From Symsagittifera roscoffensis (Eukaryota; Xenacoelomorpha; Acoela; Convolutidae), in contig NC_087068.1 of NCBI RefSeq assembly GCF_963678635.1, positions 22,473,029 through 22,537,028 of the forward strand: a DNA stretch of 64,000 nucleotides, read 5' to 3'. Of this stretch, positions 1-11,239 are shown piece after piece. The position numbers and the translations under genes are program-made. The notes below the pieces were generated by a model. That model saw only the letters and a program-made list of their open reading frames with translations, ran no database searches and was not told where the DNA came from. Numbering within the stretch: the first letter of the stretch is position 1; each line of letters starts with the position of its first letter.

Positions 1-530
1 CTGGAAATTCAATGAGGACTTTGACAGGGCTTTCGGGAAATATGTGACATTGTACCGAAATGAACCGAAAAGCAGTGCATCAGCAAACTTTTGTTGGGAA
101 TTGTTTGTTGAAAAAGTTGGCTGTTCCGAACGTTTGGTAGTGTTAATCGTTCAATTGAACATATTAGTATTTTTCAATTTTGGAGTGACGAAATAATTTT
201 TTAAAATTCATTCAAAAAAAGACACGTCACAATTTTAAAAATTTGCAACTTCTGAAGAGCTGTGAAAAACAAATCGACGAGTTTCATGAGTTGGATTAAA
301 AACAACGGATTTGCTAAAAAAAGAAAAAAGAAGACGTACAAGAAATAAAGCGAACGATCGAATTGCAGTTGAAATATTACAAAAAAAAAGAACATTACGA
401 ATTGTAACAATTGTGCAGCTACAATCACTACGGAGCAACTCCCGAGAATCAGGAGGGCTGTTGGGCAGACTTGCTACCCTTCCTGTTTGCCAAGAAGACA
501 GCTATTCGACCGGAATCAAGAATCCTAGCG
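1..530 (+). pseudogene. Diverged copy of the small conserved ORF block at 23.56-24.06 kb
   Basis: The first 100 bases align with the block around 23600-23700. From the shared ATG AGG, nine consecutive codons encode the same residues (MRTLTGLSG), and most differ only at the third base. A one-base deletion then breaks the frame here. Further on, a Cys-Asn-x-Cys-x-Ala-Thr-Ile motif at about 407-430 matches CNYCVATI at about 23967-23990. Stops and frameshifts make this copy non-functional. I do not recognise the family. The copy suggests that a giant-element relative lies, or lay, just left of the window. Confidence 0.55.
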
Positions 531-599
531 AGATCAACACAATCGAAAGAAAAACCACTGATAATGAAAAACCGATTTCTTCTAATGAAATAAACGCTT

Positions 600-1480
600 C
601 AATCTGAAGCCGTCTGCACTACCCAGCAATACTATATAACAGTTTAACATCTAATCTAATATTATCGCTTGAAAAACAACTGAGTTGGGCAATGAAAACC
701 TGCTGTGACAAGAAAATTTGACTTTTCATCCGATCGTAAGCTGGAATAGAAAAGGTAATGCCGGTTTCCTTGTCTCTCGATTGGAAAATAATCTGTCATC
801 TATAGAAAATCAAACATAAACTACTATTGGCATACACAAAAATCAAGTACGAGAACAGCAAAACTGATAAGAACAAAAGAACTATACAAACTATATTTTC
901 AAGCAAGATTCCGCAGTTCATTATATTGAAAAAAAAGTTTTCAGAAAACCAGTTCTAACTTGGAACCAATTCAAAATGCAAGCTCAATCATAGCAGCAGT
1001 TTAACTTACGAGGCTATGAAATGTTATTTTAAAAAATATTTTCTATCTTTCTTTATTGAAGATCCTATGGCAACCTATGAAAAAACAACATGGGAACAAT
1101 TTAAAGATTGCGTTAAAATTGTTAATTCAAACAAACGTTTTCGCACAATTTTGTACATCTTCAGCTTTTAAAAATTCTAAACTATCTGTAAGATTTAAAT
1201 GATCGAACAATTTAAATTTTAAATCAAACAATTAATTGTTTTGATCAAACAATTAAACAATTCAAACAAAATGATCAAACAATCTATTATATATTTAAAT
1301 GCGGGTTTCACTATCTCGCCATGTTTAGGCTTTTTCAACGTATTATTTTTGCATGTTTAAGCTATAGCGTACATTGCAATGGTTAGGATTTTTTTTTTCG
1401 ATTTTCCAATTTGATTTTAGTGTTTATTTTACCGAGTGTAAATTAGGCAGCCCAATATCGAATCGGGGGTTGCGAATTTG
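600..1480. other. AT-rich stretch without recognisable features
   Basis: No reading frame with coding character, no RNA gene and no clear repeat was seen. There is a run of ATTAAACAATT-like low-complexity sequence near 1195-1285. Confidence 0.5.
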
Positions 1481-2890
1481 GCCTCCAATTTTGAATGCCC
1501 GAATCATTTTAGCTAACGAGATAAGACGATTTTTGAGATTTTTTCAAAAATTTTCAGAAATTTCAAATAACAAAATAATTTTTAAATTTTGAAGTTCCCA
1601 ACCCTGTAGTTGGGTGCGGTCAGAGTACTCTAAGGAGTTACTAATCTTGCCACCAAATATGACCGTTCAAATCCTCGTAGTTTTCGAGATATAACGTTTT
1701 TTGTGATTTTTTCAACAATTTTCAGAAAACTGAAATTATGATTATTTTTTAAAAATCTGAAATTCCCAACCGTGTAGTTGGGTACTGTCAGAGTACTATC
1801 AAGGATCGCGAATCTTGCCTCCAAATATGACTGCTGAAATCCTTGTAGTTTTCGAGATATGATGTTTTTTGTGATTTTTTCAAAAATGTTCAGAAAATTT
1901 TAATTAATTATTTCTCAAAATTTGAAACTCTGAACCTTGTAATTGGGTGCTGGCGCAGTACTCTAAGGAGTTAAAAATCTTGCCTCCAAATACGACTGTT
2001 CAAATCATTGTACTTTTCGAGATACGACGTTTTTTGTGATTTTCCAAAAATTTTCAGAAAACTTAAATTATTATAATTCTTAAAAAATCTGAAATTCCCA
2101 AACCTGTAGCTAGGTCCTGTCAAAGTACTCTCAAGGATTGCGAATCTTGCCTCCAAATATGACAGCTCAAATCTTTGTACTCGAGATATGACGTTTTTTG
2201 TGATTTTTTTCAAAAATTTTCAGAAAACTTAAATTATTATTTTTCTGTAAAAATCTGAAATTCCCAACCCTGTCGTTGGGTACTGTCAGAGTAGTATCAA
2301 GGATCGCGAGTCTTGCCTCCAAATATGACCGTTGAAATCCTTGTTGTTTTCGAGATATGATGTTTTTTGTGAGTTTTTCAAAAATTTTCAGAAAAATTTA
2401 CTTAATTATTTCTCAAAATTTGAAACTCTGAACTTTGTAGTAAGGTGCTGACGCAGTACTCTAAGCAGTTAAAAATCTTGCCTCCAAATATGACTGTTCA
2501 AATCAATCATTGTAGTTTTCGAGATATGACGTTTTTTGGGATTTTCCAAAAATTTTCAGAAAACTTAAATTATTATAATTCTTAAAAAATCTGAAATTCC
2601 CAAACCTGTAGCTAGGCCTGTCAGAGTACTCTCAAGGATTGCGAATCTTGCCTCCAAATATGACTGCTCAAATCTTTGTACTCGAGATATGACGTTTTTT
2701 GTGTTTTTTTTTCAAAAATATTCGGAAACCTTTATTATTTTTTTTCTGTAAAAATCTGAAATTCCCAAACCTGTAGCTAGGTCCTGTCAGAGTACTCTCA
2801 AGGATTGCGAATCTTGCCTCCAAATATGACTGCTCAAGTCTTTGTAGTTTTCGAGATGTGACGTTTTTTGTGATTTTTACAAAACTTTCC
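1480..2890. repeat. Satellite of about 166-bp monomers
   Basis: The phrase cttgcctccaaatatga (with small changes) begins at 1646, 1814, 1979, 2146, 2312, 2477, 2647 and 2813, giving spacings of 165-170 bp. Each monomer also carries cgagatatgacgttttttgtg, an aaaattttcagaaaa block and aattcccaaacctgtag. Decayed monomers extend it on both sides (near 1480 and 3060). The many minus-strand ORFs of 64-80 codons here are the same monomer read out and are not genes. Confidence 0.9.
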
Positions 2891-3716
2891 ACATGCGACT
2901 GCTAAACGCGACTGCTCAAATGCTTTTAGTTTCCGAGATGTGACGTTTTTGATTTTTTCAAAATTTCTCAAAGAACTTATCTACAAAGAAATTCAAAAAA
3001 TTTGAAACTACTAACTTGATGAAGATACAACTTTATTGTCAGCGTACACCCAGGCGTCTCAAATCTTGCCTCTTAATATGAATGCTCAAATCCTTTTAGT
3101 TTCTGAGATAAGACGTTTTTTTCAATTTTTTTTTCGGGAAACTTAGGTTTAAAAAAATTCACAAAATTTTAGATTCCTAACCTTATAGTAGGGTGCTCTC
3201 AGTGGTTGCAAATTTCTCCAGAGGCCCATTAAGTTTTCGAGATGACATTTTTTTTAAAATGGTAATTGAAGAAAAATTAAAAGTTCGAAATTACCAACCT
3301 ATATGCGGTTTTTCATGAGTTGTCGAAAATTTTCGAAGCACCGAAAGTGCGTTAAACGCTAGTTTAAATTTATTTGATGTTAAAATTATAACCCTCATTT
3401 TATTATATTGTAATTAAATGTAAACCAAGAAAATATGCGTGACTTTTACTTGCTTAATAATATTAATTATCATTTTGCAATTAAAGTGTTCATTTTTAAT
3501 AATCAAAAAGGGTAGATATTAAGCGGCAAGTTTCTAGATGCTAAAAATTTTGACCGAATATTTTCAAATTGTTCACTGATGCATTCATTTAGCGTTTGTA
3601 TGGCCCTATGCAACCTGTGCACGGAACGTCGTATGGCCGAGGAGCCCTTTTGAATTGACCTTTCCCTAGGGGAACTCGTGTTATTGAATGAGATTTTTTT
3701 CTGCTCTTTTAGAGAA
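2890..3716 (+). other. Decayed satellite and upstream flank of zinc-finger exon 1 (unit A)
   Basis: Degenerate satellite monomers run to about 3300. From about 3545 to the ATG the sequence matches the region upstream of exon 1 at 24565 onward, so this is the shared 5' flank of the gene. It ends in a pyrimidine tract and AG just before the ATG. That suggests an intron ends there and an untranslated first exon lies further upstream; I could not place that exon. Confidence 0.5.
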
Positions 3717-4019
3717 ATGTCTAACATTGAGCTATCACAAGGCTCAGCTGACGAAAGACAATGCAAACAACTAGCGTTTCACGTGGACTCAGAAATTGTC
3801 GACTTGGATATAATCGCGCCTACTTTTGCTTCATTGACCTTTGAAAATGACAGCAGTTATACAGTTCTTGAAAATCAGTTCGCCCAAGCAGATGGTGTTT
3901 TGCATAATCCTTTGTCGGCATCTGTTAGCTGTACGCGAGAGGAAATTTGCGACGTCATCGAAGAAGTAATATGCTCTTCGGATGACGTTCAACTGTTTCC
4001 GCACCACTTCTCTGAATCT
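3717..4019 (+). CDS. Zinc-finger gene exon 1, unit A copy
   Basis: This is 101 codons opening with MSNIELSQ and ending exactly at a GTAAGT donor in phase 0. The protein is acidic and has no zinc-binding residues. It is identical to the unit B copy and differs from the complete gene (24739-25041) at only a few residues. The ATG was chosen because it directly follows a pyrimidine tract and AG; in-frame codons further upstream belong to the presumed intron. The downstream partners in this block are exon 2 at 4874 and possibly exon 3 at 15067. No exon 4-6 copy exists before the gap, so this is a partial gene copy. Confidence 0.75.
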
Positions 4020-4873
4020 GTAAGTTAAGCGCTCATTTCTTTCTGGTTTGTCACATGTAACCGCATAGTTTTTTTCCGAACCTCTCTCTGATAAAAAATT
4101 GAAGCTGCATTGTTATAATACAAAAATTGAATTGTTTTGAATCTATACGGGGTCGATTTGGGACACAATATGGTACTATTATAATAGACTGGTCCGTAGA
4201 AAAGGCTACTATGATAGACAGGTCGCAATTAGGCAATTAGACTAACTTTGTATGTATTAGAAGTAGTAGTAGTAATAAAATACTTCATTCCATATGCGTG
4301 GAGTCACATTAAATGAAAATACTACTTGACAAATGAAACAAAAAGAAAAAAGACTTATGAGCGACAAAATTTACAGTGACACTTTATATAGAAGCAACAA
4401 GAGTGACAGATGTTGAAATGAGTGGTGAGATGTATTAACTTGAAATCAAAATGATGTATTATTTATGCTTTACAAAAACGAGTTAAAAAATTTATGATAT
4501 GGTTTTTCATTATTATAATGTGTATATGAAGCAATTTCCTCGTTTCAAATTACTTAATGATTTCGGAATCATCAATTGGGTAAATTATTAATACTCAAAG
4601 CTTAAATTTTTTAATCTTTCCACCTTCGCATGGTAACGGGAGAGTTTTCACGAATGATTTGCTACAGAAACAAACTTTTTTTGAAAAGATACTGGGACCT
4701 GCTCCTGAATTGTCACCTTCCTATTTATTTACAATTTTTGAGATCTAGATATGTTTTCGATTAGGGAACTGAATATTTTTAGGGACCAGTTGTACCCATA
4801 TGGCATATGTCAGTTTTTTATTTTCTTGCGCCTATTGACTCTTTTTCAACTTTCTGTTGGCTATGTTTTTCAG
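4020..4873 (+). other. Intron 1, unit A
   Basis: This 854-bp intron runs from GTAAGT to a TTTTTCAG acceptor. It contains a short (AGT)n run near 4260-4275. The acceptor lies at the end of a phrase (ttcaactttctgttggctatg) that recurs in other introns of the window. Confidence 0.7.
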
Positions 4874-5119
4874 AAGGCGGTGTGTGAGATTTGTGGTAAA
4901 ACATTAGATTCCATTCCGCCGGAAAATTCCTCGACTGGTCAGCATAAGCCAGCAGGTGTGATCTGCGAACCGTGTGCCAAAGATGCGTTTGGATCATCCA
5001 TTTACTCATCTGATTACAATACGAACAGTGAAAAATGGGAGCTAAGTCAAGAAGAAGAGCACAGATGTGATATCTGTGGCGAGGTCTTTCTTAATCAACA
5101 GTCTCTGGGAAATCATAAA
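4874..5119 (+). CDS. Zinc-finger gene exon 2, unit A copy
   Basis: This is 82 codons in phase 0 between TTTTTCAG and GTTAGT. It encodes CEIC and CEPC, a C-x2-C ... C-x2-C pair that could form a treble-clef zinc site. An acidic stretch follows, then the first half of a C2H2 finger (CDIC ... LGNH) whose last histidine lies in exon 3. It is identical to the unit B copy. The complete gene at 25878 differs at a few positions, for example PAG to PSG. Confidence 0.75.
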
Positions 5120-6026
5120 GTTAGTCTTTAATAAACTTACCCTCGTAAAAGTTACCTACGATGAATGGAAAGTTAAAAACTCATAGCAATGTACGATAAG
5201 CAGGTTCAGAAGGACTATGAAGGGGTACATTTGAATTATAGTTTAACAAATGTACCAGATTATTTAAATGCTTTTGTTTTGGTTGTAAGAGAAGCTGAAT
5301 GGTATTTGTGCAAGCCTGCTAGAATTTTTATTCTCAGTGAAAAGAACAAGTGTAATTTTTTAATTAAAATTGTGATATTCTTACTAAACTGATTTTATTA
5401 TTGGTAATTTATGGCATGCTCACAAAGAAAAAAGTTTAATTAATCCAACTAGTAATTTATTAACCGTAAAAAAACGGAGCGAAGACATTTATTTAAGTCG
5501 TGTTGATGTTTTCGTTTTTTTTTTCAGGAAAAGTCCTAAAAGTTGTTCATATTCAAATAAGTTTTCGTGTTTTGACTTTAATCAAATTCATGTGTAGGCA
5601 AATGAAGCTCTTCGATTACGGAAAAGAAAACGGCACATAGAAACGTGAATGCCTTTCAATTTTGAAAGTAAATTGTAATTTGAAGATTTCTCAACGGAAT
5701 ACATAATGAACCAATAATCTCAATTTTTTTTTAAAACAAAAAGTCTTTGTCATAAGCTTGAAAAATTAAAGAGCTTATTTTGGTATACTTTCTTGGAAAT
5801 TTGAAAGCTGAAAATGTTCAAAAAATAGTCGTTTTCGGCTTTCTTGGGTTCATTGACTTTTCTCCAACTGTCTGCTGGCTATATTTTAGAGTTCTCAGCG
5901 GTCTGAAAAAAATATCTTTCGAACCAGTTTGTCTAATCGGGTTAGTTTCATCTAAAAAAGTATCAATCTTAAAAGGTTTTTGAAGTTCAAAGAACTTTAA
6001 GCTGATATAATTTTTCGTTGAAACTG
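5120..6026 (+). other. Start of intron 2, unit A
   Basis: Non-coding AT-rich sequence, repeated at 8727-9633 and 26124-27035. It contains a second copy of the phrase ccaactgtctgctggctat at about 5866-5884 and a cagtttgtctaatcgggtta repeat motif. Confidence 0.6.
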
Positions 6027-6560
6027 TATTTGAAACTCTGAACCTTGTAGTTGGGTGCTGACGCAGTACTCTAAGGAGTTAAAAATCGTGCCTCCAAATA
6101 TGACTGTTCAAATCAGTGTTCTTTTCGAGATACGACGTTTTTTTTGATTTTCCAAAAATTTTCAGAAAACTTAAATTATTATAATTCTTAAAAAATCTGA
6201 AATTCCCAAACCTGTAGCTAGGTCCTGTCAGAGTACTCTCAAGGATTACGAATCTTGCTTCCAAATATGACAGCTCAAATCTTTGTACTCGAGATATGAC
6301 GTTTTTTGTGTTTTTTTTCAAAAATTTTCAGAAAACTTAAATTATTATTTTTCTGTAAAAATCTGAAATTCCCAAACCTGTAGCTAGGTCCTGTCAGAGT
6401 ACTCTCAAGGATTGCGAATCTTGCCTCCAAATATGACTGCTCAAGTCTTTGTAGTTTTCGAGATGTGACGTTTTTTGTGATTTTTACAAAACTTTCCACA
6501 TGCGACTGCTAAACGCGACTGCTCAAATGCTTTTAGTTTCCGAGATGTGACGTTTTTGAT
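6027..6560. repeat. Short satellite array at the duplication boundary
   Basis: Three monomers of the 166-bp satellite, with anchors at 6087, 6254 and 6420, open the second duplication unit. Confidence 0.85.
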
Positions 6561-7323
6561 TTTTTCAAAATTTCTCAAAGAACTTATCTACAAAGAAATT
6601 CAAAAAATTTGAAACTACTAACTTGATGAAGATACAACTTTATTGTCAGCGTACACCCAGGCGTCTCAAATCTTGCCTCTTAATATGAATGCTCAAATCC
6701 TTTTAGTTTCTGAGATAAGACGTTTTTTTCAATTTTTTTTTCGGGAAACTTAGGTTTAAAAAAATTCACAAAATTTTAGATTCCTAACCTTATAGTAGGG
6801 TGCTCTCAGTGGTTGCAAATTTCTCCAGAGGCCCATTAAGTTTTCGAGATGACATTTTTTTAAAAATGGTAATTGAAGAAAAATTAAAAGTTCGAAATTA
6901 CCAACCTATATGCGGTTTTTCATGAGTTGTCGAAAATTTTCGAAGCACCGAAAGTGCGTTAAACGCTAGTTTAAATTTATTTGATGTTAAAATTATAACC
7001 CTCATTTTATTATATTGTAATTAAATGTAAACCAAGAAAATATGCGTGACTTTTACTTGCTTAATAATATTAATTATCATTTTGCAATTAAAGTGTTCAT
7101 TTTTAATAATCAAAAAGGGTAGATATTAAGCGGCAAGTTTCTAGATGCTAAAAATTTTGACCGAATATTTTCAAATTGTTCACTGATGCATTCATTTAGC
7201 GTTTGTATGGCCCTATGCAACCTGTGCACGGAACGTCGTATGGCCGAGGAGCCCTTTTGAATTGACCTTTCCCTAGGGGAACTCGTGTTATTGAATGAGA
7301 TTTTTTTCTGCTCTTTTAGAGAA

Positions 7324-7626
7324 ATGTCTAACATTGAGCTATCACAAGGCTCAGCTGACGAAAGACAATGCAAACAACTAGCGTTTCACGTGGACTCAGA
7401 AATTGTCGACTTGGATATAATCGCGCCTACTTTTGCTTCATTGACCTTTGAAAATGACAGCAGTTATACAGTTCTTGAAAATCAGTTCGCCCAAGCAGAT
7501 GGTGTTTTGCATAATCCTTTGTCGGCATCTGTTAGCTGTACGCGAGAGGAAATTTGCGACGTCATCGAAGAAGTAATATGCTCTTCGGATGACGTTCAAC
7601 TGTTTCCGCACCACTTCTCTGAATCT
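7324..7626 (+). CDS. Zinc-finger gene exon 1, unit B copy
   Basis: Same 101-codon exon as at 3717-4019, offset by 3,607 bp and with identical translation. Start ATG, GTAAGT donor and phase 0 are all preserved. The identity says the duplication is recent, or that the assembly counted one sequence twice. Confidence 0.75.
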
Positions 7627-8480
7627 GTAAGTTAAGCGCTCATTTCTTTCTGGTTTGTCACATGTAACCGCATAGTTTTTTTCCGAACCTCTCTCTGATA
7701 AAAAATTGAAGCTGCATTGTTATAATACAAAAATTGAATTGTTTTGAATCTATACGGGGTCGATTTGGGACACAATATGGTACTATTATAATAGACTGGT
7801 CCGTAGAAAAGGCTACTATGATAGACAGGTCGCAATTAGGCAATTAGACTAACTTTGTATGTATTAGAAGTAGTAGTAGTAATAAAATACTTCATTCCAT
7901 ATGCGTGGAGTCACATTAAATGAAAATACTACTTGACAAATGAAACAAAAAGAAAAAAGACTTATGAGCGACAAAATTTACAGTGACACTTTATATAGAA
8001 GCAACAAGAGTGAGAGATGTTGAAATGAGTGGTGAGATGTATTAACTTGAAATCAAAATGATGTATTATTTATGCTTTACAAAAACGAGTTAAAAAATTT
8101 ATGATATGGTTTTTCATTATTATAATGTGTATATGAAGCAATTTCCTCGTTTCAAATTACTTAATGATTTCGGAATCATCAATTGGGTAAATTATTAATA
8201 CTCAAAGCTTAAATTTTTTAATCTTTCCACCTTCGCATGGTAACGGGAGAGTTTTCACGAATGATTTGCTACAGAAACAAACTTTTTTTGAAAAGATACT
8301 GGGACCTGCTCCTGAATTGTCACCTTCCTATTTATTTACAATTTTTGAGATCTAGATATGTTTTCGATTAGGGAACTGAATATTTTTAGGGACCAGTTGT
8401 ACCCATATGGCATATGTCAGTTTTTTATTTTCTTGCGCCTATTGACTCTTTTTCAACTTTCTGTTGGCTATGTTTTTCAG

Positions 8481-8726
8481 AAGGCGGTGTGTGAGATTTG
8501 TGGTAAAACATTAGATTCCATTCCGCCGGAAAATTCCTCGACTGGTCAGCATAAGCCAGCAGGTGTGATCTGCGAACCGTGTGCCAAAGATGCGTTTGGA
8601 TCATCCATTTACTCATCTGATTACAATACGAACAGTGAAAAATGGGAGCTAAGTCAAGAAGAAGAGCACAGATGTGATATCTGTGGCGAGGTCTTTCTTA
8701 ATCAACAGTCTCTGGGAAATCATAAA
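8481..8726 (+). CDS. Zinc-finger gene exon 2, unit B copy
   Basis: Identical in translation to 4874-5119, with the same TTTTTCAG acceptor and GTTAGT donor. Being nearest to the exon 3 copy at 15067, this is the exon most likely to splice to it if this gene copy is transcribed. Confidence 0.75.
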
Positions 8727-9685
8727 GTTAGTCTTTAATAAACTTACCCTCGTAAAAGTTACCTACGATGAATGGAAAGTTAAAAACTCATAGCAATGTA
8801 CGATAAGCAGGTTCAGAAGGACTATGAAGGGGTACATTTGAATTATAGTTTAACAAATGTACCAGATTATTTAAATGCTTTTGTTTTGGTTGTAAGAGAA
8901 GCTGAATGGTATTTGTGCAAGCCTGCTAGAATTTTTATTTTCAGTGAAAAGAACAAGGGTATTTTGTAATTAAAATTGTGATATTCTTACTAAACTGATT
9001 TTATTATTGGTAATTTATGGCATGCTCACAAAGAAAAAAGTTTAATTAATCCAACTAGTAATTTATTAACCGTAAAAAAACGGAGCGAAGACATTTATTT
9101 AAGTCGTGTTGATGTTTTTCGTTTTTTTTTTCAGGAAAAGTCCTAAAAGTTGTTCATATTCAAATAAGTTTTCGTGTTTTGACTTTAATCAAATTCATGT
9201 GCTCAAAGGTAGGCAAATGAAGCTCTTCGATTACGGAAAAGAAAACGGCACATAGAAACGTGAATGCCTTTCAATTTTGAAAGTAAATTGTAATTTGAAG
9301 ATTTCTCAACGGAATACATAATGAACCAATAATCTCAATTTTTTTTAAAACAAAAAGTCTTTGTCATAAGCTTGAAAAATTAAAGAGCTTATTTTGGTAT
9401 ACCTTCTTGGAAATTTGAAAGCTAAAAATGTTCAAAAAATAGTCGTTTTCGGCTTTCTTGGGTTCATTGACTTTTCTCCAACTGTCTGCTGGCTATATTT
9501 TAGAGTTCTCAGCGGTCTGAAAAAAATATCTTTCGAACCAGTTTGTCTAATCGGGTTAGTTTCATCTAAAAAAGTATCAATCTTAAAAGGTTTTTGAAGT
9601 TCAAAGAACTTTAAGCTGATATAATTTTTCTTTGAAACTAAATTGAAATTAAAAAGGAAGAAGGCTGTTTAAAGCAATTTCCCAA

Positions 9686-10690
9686 TTAAACTAAAATATG
9701 GCAGATATCATGAAGCTTGCCGAGTAGATTAGATCTGACTTTAGACTTTGGTTTCTTCTCCTTTAGCTTGTAATACGGGCAATCGGCTGTTTTGGCTTTA
9801 TTAACATTCGGTGGTTTTGTTTTGCTGTCGTGCAATTTATCTTGGTTTCTGAGTGTGCGCCCTCCGTAGGGGAAGGTTTTCAATGATTTAACGTGTTTTC
9901 GTTTTGTATGGATTTTCAGTCATTTCATGGACTTGCACTCCTTACCACAGACAGAGCATTGTCATTTTTATTTCCGGCTTGGTTTGTATCGTTACATGAT
10001 ATCTTAGTTTTCGTCGTTACAGTTAAAGTTCGTCCTTTTTGATCCTCATACTGTGTTACGCTTGGGATTTGCAAGCGTTATTAAATGCTCTGTCCGTTCC
10101 TTCATTATCCTTTTCGATTCTTATCTGTTCACCGCTTCTTCTCTGCACATGTCTCCAATCCAATCCCGCCTCTGTAAGTAGTTTTTTTTCCAGTATTCAA
10201 CGTCTTTTTTCCTATCGGTTTTGGAAGTGACTACAGCTAATATTTCTAATATTTTTTCCAATTTTCCATCGTAAGGATTTGATTACCATCTCGTGTGTTA
10301 TGTCGTACATGTTAATTTGTTTCGGTTGCATCTCTTTTAAAGGGGCTCCTTTTTTTTACACAGATGTGTCGATAGCAACGGTCAATTCATGGTTGAAAAT
10401 TTCTAATTCCTTCATCGTACCACATGCGAGCCGCCGCATCAAATAGTAACTCACTTTCGAAACATGCAGCAATTGCTGTCGCTTGCTGTTTCTTCCAGCA
10501 CGTTTTTGCGGTTTGAATGTCCGCTTTGGATCCAACTGCCAAGAAAATTTAAATTGTCCGATGATTTTTTAAAAATACCATAACATCTGTATCGTCATTA
10601 TTTTGCGTTCTTATTTTGCTCCTTCGTTTATGTCCGTGATGTCCCTAGCAACTTTCCCTGGCTCTTTTCCAGTTCCCCCTTTCAAATTCA
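9686..10690 (-). pseudogene. 3' remnant of an RTE-like non-LTR element
   Basis: This aligns with 27110-28230, but with more deletions. On the minus strand it reads fragments of the same terminal C2H2-like region (LRNQDKLHDSKTK). At about 10650 the match jumps to sequence equivalent to 31045, so about 2.8 kb present in the other copy is missing here. It lies inside intron 2 of the partial zinc-finger gene copy. Confidence 0.6.
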
Positions 10691-10776
10691 ATTTTGAAAA
10701 GTATATTTAACATTGTCGTAATGCAATGAAATTTGGCGTGCTGAACAAATCGACAATTTTGAACAGATTTGTTCTT

Positions 10777-10847
10777 CATACTTTACAGCGTAACATCGCG
10801 CATTTAGTTATTACGGCTAAATGCGCGATGTTACGCTGTAAAGTATG
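10777..10847. repeat. Perfect 31-bp inverted repeat with a 9-base loop
   Basis: Arm 10777-10807 is the exact reverse complement of 10817-10847, separated by 10808-10816. The equivalent site near 31172 has only one arm. This is therefore a local inverted duplication made after the two large blocks separated. A third, partial repeat of the same sequence follows to about 10900. Confidence 0.95.
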
Positions 10848-10929
10848 ATTACTTAATGTAATGCTGTAATGTTACGCTGTTACGCATTTAGCCGTAATAA
10901 CACGTAAATCATACATAAAACTCGGTATT

Positions 10930-11182
10930 TTGAAAGGGGGGAACTGGAAACGAGCCCTTTCCCTCATACACGACCGACCACTTACTGCAAGTGCAGAGAG
11001 TTTTTTTGCATGCCCCGCAAAAGCTGATCGGACCCGGGTTCCGTTCAACATCTCCAGCTCTCATTAACACGCAGATCAGGAAGACTGGCTTTCTTGACCT
11101 GACGGTTACAAACCCGTATTGCCACTGTCGAGTGTGTCGAACTCTGAAAGGTTCTCGCCTTCTGAATTTTTTTGGAGAGATG
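10930..11182 (-). pseudogene. Interrupted older CR1/Jockey-like element with a 2A-like motif
   Basis: The minus strand encodes LICVLMRAGDVERNPGP at about 11033-11083. The D-V-E-x-N-P-G-P core is the consensus of 2A ribosome-skipping peptides, which are known from the 5' ends of some non-LTR retrotransposon ORFs. The frame is cut at 11172-11182 by the Jockey-like insertion and resumes at 14846. The uninterrupted counterpart lies at 31098-31535. Confidence 0.7.
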
Positions 11183-11239
11183 TTGTTGTTGTTGTTGTTG
11201 CCTAGGTGCCCGTAGTTTGGCCCTCCTCTTGTCCGTCAT

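Larger units (their letters stand above)
2720..9633 (+). repeat. Direct tandem duplication, offset 3,607 bp
   Basis: Sequence from about 2720 to 6026 is repeated nearly base for base at 6327 to 9633. Both units run from satellite through exon 1 and exon 2 of the zinc-finger gene and into intron 2. At the unit boundary, near 6026, intron sequence jumps directly into a satellite monomer. A short word (ttgaaact) is common to both partners there, as expected for microhomology or unequal exchange within the satellite. The two units differ by a few substitutions and small indels only. Confidence 0.9.

Noticed and set aside
311-607. 98-codon basic ORF as a gene
   Set aside because: Alignment with the tail copy at 23.6-24.06 kb puts the conserved residues in a different frame that is broken here.
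1480-2890. Regular repeats as a CRISPR array
   Set aside because: The period is about 166 bp, the whole unit is repeated with no unique spacers, and the setting is eukaryotic.
1630-2892. Series of 64-80 codon minus-strand ORFs with similar proteins
   Set aside because: They are successive satellite monomers; similarity follows from the tandem repeat and not from protein selection.
3503-3766. 87-codon minus-strand ORF repeated at 7110 and 24501
   Set aside because: It lies antisense to exon 1 and its flank, and its copies exist only because the block is duplicated; it has no splice or domain support.
5189-5392. 67-codon ORF in intron 2 of unit A
   Set aside because: The frame is broken by indels in the equivalent unit B and 26.2 kb copies, so it is not conserved.
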